Below, one piece after another: positions 50,701 to 59,700 of a stretch of 64,000 bases of DNA. The stretch spans positions 742,154-806,153 of the forward strand of contig DP000238.1 of the NCBI GenBank assembly GCA_000200715.1, read 5' to 3'. A model generated the notes under the pieces. It did no database searches and was not told the origin of the DNA. It saw only the letters and a list, made by a program, of their open reading frames with translations. How positions within the stretch are numbered: position 1 is the stretch's first letter; each line of letters begins with the position of its first letter. The stretch comes from Cenarchaeum symbiosum A. Lineage in GTDB: Archaea; Thermoproteota; Nitrososphaeria; Nitrososphaerales; Nitrosopumilaceae. A program made the position numbers and the translations under genes.

Positions 50701-53700
50701 TACGGCGGGCCCCGCCTCGTCGGTACCGCTCGGGATAGGGTCGCCCGCTGGCCTCGCATTCTCGACGAATGGCGCGCGCATGTTTGCCGCTGATACAAAC
50801 GGCACGATATTCCAGTACACCCTGGCAGAGGACTATGACTTGTCCACGGCCGTCCCCGATACTACATGGCAGACTGGCGTGGGAGACGTATGCGGAATCT
50901 CCCTTGCATCAGAAGGGTCTCTGATATTTGTAGCATCGGGAGACGACAGCGTGCGCCGGTACTCTCTGGCCTCCTCCTTTGACATATCGGCAGCGGGCCC
51001 GCCCGAGGCGTACAGCTTTGATCAGAATACGGGGCCCTGCGGCATGGTCTTTTCAGATGACGGCCTTGGCATGGTCGCCGCTAGCCAGTCGGGAGCCGTG
51101 CACGAGTACACGCTGGACAGGCCGTTTGATCTGGGCGGCAGAAGCATGGGCCCGGGGCCGTTCTCGCCCCGGGAAGAGGCGTCTGCGGACGACTTGTCCT
51201 ATTCTGGCGGCGGCCTTGTCATGTACCTGATGGACGGCGGCATCATATCCCAGTACAGGGCCGCCTCGCATCTAGTGGATGTGTCGGGCACGGCCGATGC
51301 GTATATCTTTGCATTCGATGTACCGGGCATGACAGAGGTGGAAGGGCACGCCGGCCTGGCGAGTGAAGTGGATAAGCCGGATCTGGCAGACAGGGCGTCT
51401 GCCGTATCCGACGCAGTCATCGACTTGATCGCGGCCGAGCTCGACGGCACATTGCTGACCGTGATGTTTGACAGGGGTTTTGTGCCGGACCCCATAAATG
51501 GCACCGAGGCCCGCGTTCTAGACGGCCCGTCGGGCCGCGGCGGCATACTGTTGGGGAACATCTCGGCGGGCCCCGGCATGCTCACGTACAATCTGAGCGA
51601 CACCAACGCCGGCCTGGTTGCAGGGTATGCAGACCCCCGGATTCACTTTGATGCGGGCTACCTGCAGGATGGCGGATCCGCGCCGTTCCCGGCACAGTTT
51701 GTCCTGCCGCCGTCCGTCCCCTCGGAGATCTTCGAGACCGGCCTGTCCTCGCCGCAGGGCCTTGCATTCTCGGCGGGCGGCCAGGAGCTGTTTGTGCTCG
51801 ACGCTCGGAATGACACCATACACAGGTATTCGCTTGATGAGCCGTACGGGATATCATCTGCCGTCCGCGACGAATCCCTCCGCATAAGATCCTTGCAGAG
51901 CGAGCCCCGGGACATTGCATTCACGCCCGACGGGCGCAGCATGTTTATAATCGGGCTGGAGCCATTCAGGATAGAAGAGTATGCCCTGGGATCCCCGTCG
52001 TCCATAGAATCTGGCCTGACCTTTGTCGGCCAGTCCTCGACGACCCTCCTTGATATTCAGATCTCGGGGATACAGTTTGCCAACGGCGGCACGCGCGTAT
52101 ACCTGACTGGGGGAATACTCGGCGTGCAGCAGGTCAACCTGACCACCCCGTACGACATAAGAGGGATTGCACCGGGGGTCGACCGCCACACGTTTAACGA
52201 GGATGCCACATCGGCCGCAGTATCGCCACACGGCCGGTCGATGCTGCTACTGCCCGACGGGGGCAATGTAGTAAGCAGGTACCATTTGGCCGAGCCCTTC
52301 AATGTAGTAACGGCCGAGCTGGTGGGATCCCTGCGGACAGAGGGGCCCGGCCCGCCGGCAGACATGGTGACCTCGGAGGACGGCCGCATAGTCATGATAA
52401 TGGACGCAGACGGCGGGATCCGCAGGTACGACCTCGGCGTGCCGCATGATATTGCGGCCAATCCGCATGTGCCGGGGTATGACCTTGGCGTCTCGTCCGA
52501 GGACGGCAGGCCCGTGGCACTCGAATTCTCGCCTGACGGGACAGGCATGTTCATGCTTGGAGACTCGGGGAATATGCTGCATGAATACAGCCTGGGTGCC
52601 CCGTATGCCGCGCATACCGCGGTTCTAGATGCATCGTATCCGGTGAGTAATGCAGCAGGCGGACTCTCGGGGCTTGCCTTTTCTGATGACGGCATGCGGT
52701 ACTATCTTTCCGACCAGAGCGATAGGGGTGTGCACCAGTTCGGCCTGTCTGCACCGTATGATCTGGGAACTGCTGTTCACGCAGGGTTTGCCGACTTGTC
52801 AGCGCAGGGGATCTCACCCACCGAGGTCAACATAGAGGACGATGGCACGGTAATGTTCGTGCTTGATCGCTTCTCGCCCACGGTTCGCGCGTATTCTCTT
52901 GGGACTGAATATGACGTGCTCAGCGCGTCATTCTCGGCCAGCCTTGATGTGCCCACAAACCCCACTACGCTGACTGGAATGGCATTTTCAGAAGACGGGC
53001 ACAGATTGTTTGTTCTAGACGGGGGCAAATCCGTCGTGCACAGGTTCGGCACGGACAGGCCGTTTGACATATCCCGGGCGATATACGTGGATTCGCTTGA
53101 CATCTCAACTGCAGGCTCCAGTACCCACGATGTGGCGTTCTCTGATGACGGCCTGCTGATGTTCTCAGTGGGTATAAACGACGATGCGGTGTACACGTTT
53201 GCCCTGGCCGCGCCGTATGATATTTCCCCGTCGACGGGGGTGCCCGAGCTAGAGATAGCGGGCGATGTGCGCGGCATGGCCATAGGCCCGGGCGGATTAT
53301 CCGCAGCTACGATAGACGGGACAGGGGATGTAAGCTGGCGCGTGCTCGACGTGCCGCATGTATTGAATGCAGAAGGCCCCGTATTGTCGGTATCCACGGG
53401 CATAGGGTCGCCGGCAGGCCTTGCATTCTCGCCTCTCAGCGCGCGCATGTTTGCCGCAGATGCAAACGGGGACGTATTCCAGTACGGGCTGGCAGGCATT
53501 GGCGATCCCACCTCGGTCGCCCTACGCGAGACGCTGCAGAGTGTAGAGACGGACGTATGCGGGCTCTCCTTTTCATCTGACGGGTATCGGATGTTCGTCG
53601 CGTCAGACGACAGCGTGAGCCAGTACAATCTGGTTGATCCCTTTGACATATCCAACTCTAGTTTTACTGTGACGTATCCCTTTGACTCCGGGACGGCGCC

Positions 53701-56700
53701 CTGCGGGATGGCCTTTTCTGATAATGGTACCAGTATGATATCGACCACGGCGTCGGGATCCGTAATCAGTTATTCGCTGCAACCTGCGTTTGATCTAGGA
53801 AACATGCGGGCCGTCACGGGGCTCTTTGATGTGCCCCGGGGCGGAGTGCCAGCGGATGATGTGGCCTACTCGGACGACGGCCTAATCATGTACCTGTCCA
53901 GCGGGGATGCGGTATACCAGCACCGGGCAGTCACGTACGATGTCAGGACACATGCCATGGTAGACGGCACAGACGGAAACATGAGTGGGACGGATGCGCA
54001 GTTGGTGGCAGAGTCCGTCGGCATTCATACATCCTTGAACGTGGGCGACGCGCCAGAGTACGCCGAGATGACGGCCGAGGGCACACCGGGCAAGATAACA
54101 GTGTTCGACAGGCCCGCTGTAATTGATACAAATGAGCGCGGCCTGTTTATTGACCCGGCAGACAGGCCCCAGCTCGCCGATGTGGCGATGCCGTTTGTAC
54201 CGGGCTCCGGTGGGCCGCGCCTCCTCTCGGCCGCGCTAGACGGTACGGGCCGCCTAACAGTGCAGTTTGACCGCGAGATAGAGCAGGGCTCCGTCAATGC
54301 GGATATGTTTGAGATAACAGACGCAGTTTCTGGAAATTCTACCGGCCTGGATGGCGCCGCCCCGCAAGTAACGGGCGGCATGGTGCTGTTTACACTATCT
54401 GGAACAAGCCCCGCGCTCGGATATGGGGATCCCCGCCTCCGCCTTGAGGGAGAGGCGCTGCTGGACTTGCTGGGCAACGAGTTTCCGCGCAAGTTCAGCC
54501 TGCCTCTGCCCCTGAACAGGATCTCCGCGCAGGGCCAGGTTGAACAATCCTCCGAGGGCATAGCCTTTGCATCAGGCGGGCTGCTCATGGCATCAGTCAA
54601 CGGAACAGGCCATGTGCACATGCACCACCTGGAAATACCGTATGATCCGTCTTCTGTTCTAAACAGGACGGCCGAGGAGATACCCGGGGTGACGGGCATA
54701 TCCGCCACGGCAGTCGCCATCTCCGGGCCGTGGCTCTTTGTGGCAGATAGTGATGCCGTATACCGGTACAACCTGACCGGTGTGCGGGGCCCGTCTTCTA
54801 CACTGAATGTCACGGGGCAGGACCTCACGGGGATGACCGTATCGCACGGCGGCCTGTGGGTGTACACGTCAGCTGGCTCCAATGTCAGTGGATACTCGCT
54901 TGAGCAGCCGTTCAACCTGTCGTCAGCTGCTAAACAGGGCACGCTGGAGATCAACGGGACGGACCCCACGGGGATAGCCATATCCAACGATGGAATGACC
55001 ATCCTCCTGTCGGCAGCTTCCGGGATACTCCAGTATTCCCTGGAACGGCCGTTCGACGCTTCCACGGCGGGCGCGCCGGACCTGTTCGGGATGGATGGCG
55101 CGGATCTGCGGGATGTAGAGTTCTCGTCAGGGGGGACGATCATGCTGGTTGCAAACGGAACGGGCGCAGTGCACAGGTACGAGCTTGCGGATTCATTCAA
55201 TGTTACGGCGAGCAGCCACGAGGCCAGCCTTGCCGTGCCCGCCGAGCCCTCCGATGTTGAACTGGTAGATGATGGCACAACCCTGCTGGTTCCAGTCACC
55301 GGGGCAGTCCGCACGTACACCCTGCCCGCCCCGTTCAGCCTGGAGGGTGCCGCCAATGCAGGCGTGCTTGCAACCTCTGCCAACGGCGTGGACCCGTCGG
55401 CGGTGGCGGCCGATGACGGCATCACCAGGATATTCGTATCGGATGATTCAGGCCCCGTGCACAGGTATGCCGTGCCCGCCTCCGGCGATGTAGCTGGCGC
55501 CTCGTATTCAGGGCGGCAGCTGGAGATGCCCGGATTATCCCCCGCGGGCATGACATTTGGCGACGGCGGAAACAGCTTGTTCATATCAAAGCCCGGAGGA
55601 TCCGAGGTGCTGCGGTTTGAGATAGAGCCCCCGTACAACGTATCTGATGCGGATGATTCTACATCCATCGAGCTCGGAGACTCGGCCGGCCACTCGGGAA
55701 TATCCATATCGGATGACGGCCACAGCATGATCGTCGCCGGCGGTAACACGGGCATGGTGCGCGAGTACTCGCTCAGCCCGCCGTACGACGTACAGTCTGC
55801 CGTGCAGGTGGGCGCGTTTGATGCGTCAGCCCAGAACGCCTCTGTTATACAAGAGGACTCCCCGTCGGGCGTGGCATTTTCGGCTGACGGCCTTGTCATG
55901 TTTGTTTCAGGATCAGAGGGGCGCTCCATAACACAGTACAGCCTGGCAACCTACCACATAGACAGGTGCGCGGCAGGCCACTCGTCGGGCGCAGGCGAAT
56001 GCAGCACGATACTCCGGATAAACGCATCAGACAGGCCGTTCATACACGAGAGGCCGGTGGCCACGCCGCCGGGGCACGGGATAAGGGCGGTGTCTGCGGC
56101 GCTCGACGGCCTCACGGGCAGGCTCGATGCCACGTTCAACGCGAGCGTGATAGCCGGGGATGTTGACCCGCTGAGCGTGCATATAAGAAACGGCGGCTCG
56201 GCTACCGGCGGCATCACCCTCTCCGAGGGAGAATACAACAGGGATGCAGCAAATTCAAGGACTGTAATGTTCCATCTAAACGATGCAAACAGGATAGTTG
56301 TTGCAGGGTACTCTCACCCGAGGATGTACCTCGATACGGGGGCAGTAATAGGGACGGGCGGGGAGCTGCTAGATGCTGCCTTTACACTGCCGCTGCCCGC
56401 GCACCGCAGCAGCTCCGAGATACCCGGAATGGGCAGAATAGACGCGCTGGCATTCTCGGGCGACGGCCTACAGATGATGGCCGCAGGCGGCGGCGTGCGC
56501 GGGTATGATCTCTCCGAGCCGTTTGTCGCGGGGAGCGCAGTGCTGGCAGGGGCGCTGCAATCGCCGCCGGAGGATGTGCGCGACGTGTTCGTTACGCCCG
56601 GCGGGCTGCGGCTCTTCCTTGCAGCAGATGACCAGATACTCGGATATTCCCTTGGTTCCGCGTTTGACCCGTCTACGAGCACCGGCCCGCCGGATGTCCT

Positions 56701-59700
56701 GCAGGTTGTGGCACCGACGGGGGTGGCACTCTCGCCTGACGGCATGCGGATCTTTGTAGTAAATGGATCCGGCCTGCTCGTATATGACACGGCAGAGCCG
56801 TTTGCGATAGGGGCTGCAGTGTACACGGAGACGGCCGTGCAGGCGGGCCACGACGGGGTGAGCTTTTCGCCTGGCGGGCTGCGGATGATGCTACTTGATT
56901 CTGACAGGGGGATGCTCGAGGCATACGACCTGACCCTTCCGTTTAATCCAGATACCACCAGCGAGGCGGACTTGCTCGACCTATCCAGGACAGGACAGTC
57001 CCCGGGATCCTTTACAATATCCGACGACGGCCTCAGGTTGTTTGTGGCCGGGAATGGCACGGGCCTGCACCTGTATGATCTGCCCGAGCCCTTTGAGGTA
57101 TCGCAGGTATCCGATGTCGGCAGCCATGTTACAGACGTACAGCCTGCGGGAATAGCCTTCATAAAAGAAGGCGAGATAATGCTGGTTGCCCGACTCTCCG
57201 GGGTCATAGATCAGTACTCACTGGATCCGCGGTTTGACGTCACCACGGCGATGTACGACGGGCAGACGGGCCCCGTGGCAGCATCCCCGTCTAGCATGGC
57301 AGTATCGGATGACGGCACGGTGATATTCCTGCTGTATGCAAACGGCTCTATCCATGCGCATACACTGGCTACAGAGTATGATGTAACGGATGGGTTTATC
57401 GGCATGTCCTCGCTGGCCCTCCCCGCGGGAAATGGCGGGATTATTGATCCGCAGGGGATTGCGTTCTCGTCTGATGGAATGGCGCTATTTGTTGCAGGGG
57501 CAAACCCCGCGGTATACAGGTATGCCATGGATGATCCGTTCAACATAACCACAATAAATACAACTGCAAACGAGACGGTAAACATAGCCCTGCCGGAGGC
57601 CGGCGCAGAGTCCCCGCAGGGGCTGGCCCTCTCGACTGACGGCATGCACATGCTGGTCCTGTGGAATGGAACAGACGGCAGGGGCAGCATAACAGAGTAT
57701 ATCGTGCCCGGGGGCCGCATAGCAGAGGCGTCATACGCGGGATCAGCCGGCGGGCCGCCGGGCTGGTCGCCTGTGGACCTTGCATATTCTGGAGATGGAA
57801 AGCGCGCGTTTGTAGTCAACGGGACGGGCCGCATACACCAGTATGCGCTCAACTCGCACCCGGTCGAGTACCTGTTCATAGACGAGGGCGCATCGTTCTA
57901 TTCCGGCCTGCTCAGAGTCAAGACGGGAATACTGGAGATAACGCTCGAGACGCCCATAGATACAAGGACGGTCGTGCCCGGGAGAATAAGCATCAGGGAC
58001 GGAGGGGCGCCGTCGGGCGGCGTGCAGGGCATAGGGTTGGTGCCTGGAGCCCCCCTGGGCGAGCTCTGGCTCAACGTCAGCACGGATGGCGCACTGGAGG
58101 CGGCAGGGTATGAGGAGCCCCGGATCCACTTTGATGCGGGCGCGCTTCGGAATACCGGCGGCGGCGCGCTGCCTGTACCCTTTGGGCTGGAGGGGGTCAT
58201 CCATTATGAGGATAGAACGGTTGGCGGGCTCGACCCGACGGGTGTGGCGTTTTCCGCAAACGGGACTATAATGTTCCTTGTTGGAAGGGATGATTCAAGC
58301 CAGGTGTATTCGTACAATCTGGGCATCCCGTTTGATGCAGACTCGGCTGCCGGCGGGCCGGATACGATGACGCTGGAATATGCAAATGCCCGCGGCGTGG
58401 CATTCTCAGATGACGGGATGCTGATGTTCATTGTCAGTACGGCCACGGATTCTGTGTATGAGCATGCACTGGAGTCGCCCTACAACATAGTAGGCGCGGC
58501 CGAGGTGGATAACTTTGTAGTAACGGAGGATGCCCTGCCGGAGGGCGTGGCATTCTCGGCTGACGGCCTGTTCATGTTCATTGCGGGGCAGTCGTCTGAT
58601 TCGATGTACCGGTACGAGCTTGATTCGCCGTACAACATCAGCAGTGCCGATAATTTCACGGTGATAGACCTCTCGGAGATAGATAGCGGCCCCACGGGCG
58701 TCGCCTTCTCGGCCGACGGCATGAGGATGTTTGTTTCCGGGAATGGGGAGGATGCGGTACACTGGTTCCGGCTGGGCTCGCCATACGAGCTTGCCGGGGC
58801 ACTGTACGGCGGCAACTTTAGCACGGCTGAACAGACGGGCGTGCCAATGGACGTGGCGTTCTCGCCTGGCGGCCTGAGCATGTTTGTGGCCGGGTTTGAC
58901 ACCGGGGCTGTCCACCAGTATGCGCTCGGCACTGCGCCGATGAACCTGTCCCGGTTTGCAGACGGTATCGACCGAGTTGAGCACGGAGACGGCACGATGC
59001 TGAACATATCCATTGGCGCCGTAGATGTGATAATGCTCAACGATTCCATCGCTCCCATTGGCATGATGATTGAGATTAACGGCTCCGACGGGCCGGCGGT
59101 GGGCGATATGGGCGTGCCGAAATCTGACGCTGTGGATCCGTTGGAGATCCCAATGGGCGCCGATGCGCCGACGCATGGGGAAGAATCTGTTTTGATTGTG
59201 GACCGCGTGATCAACGGCAGTGACACGCCCACGGTTTATGACATCGGTGTGCCGGACCGTGGGCTGATAATGATCAACGGCAGTGACACGCCCACGGTTT
59301 ATGACATCGGTGTGCCGGACCGTGGGCTGATAATGATCAACGGCAGTGACACGCCCACGGTTTATGACATCGGTGTGCCGGACCGTGGGCTGATAATGAT
59401 CAACGGCAGTGACACGCCCACGGTTTATGACATCGGTGTGCCGGACAACGGTCTGAAAAAGATCAATGGTAGTGACACGCCCACGGTTGACGACGAGGGT
59501 GTGCCGGACCGTGCACTGAATCCTATTGATGTCGGCGACACAATCACGTTTGTGGAACCAGACGGTACGCGCATCATCAGGGAGCCATTACGGATCATGG
59601 GTGGAGACGATCCCGCAGTGGATGACATGGGAGAGTCGGACCGTGAGGGTGCGCCGATAGTGATCATGGGGGATGACACACCCTCGGTGTCCGATGGAGG

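Noticed and set aside
54025-55929. 634-codon minus-strand frame opposite the giant gene
   Set aside because: It is the antisense of propeller codons; low-complexity Ser/Pro/Thr composition mirrors the sense codon bias, and many similar frames occur opposite the whole gene.
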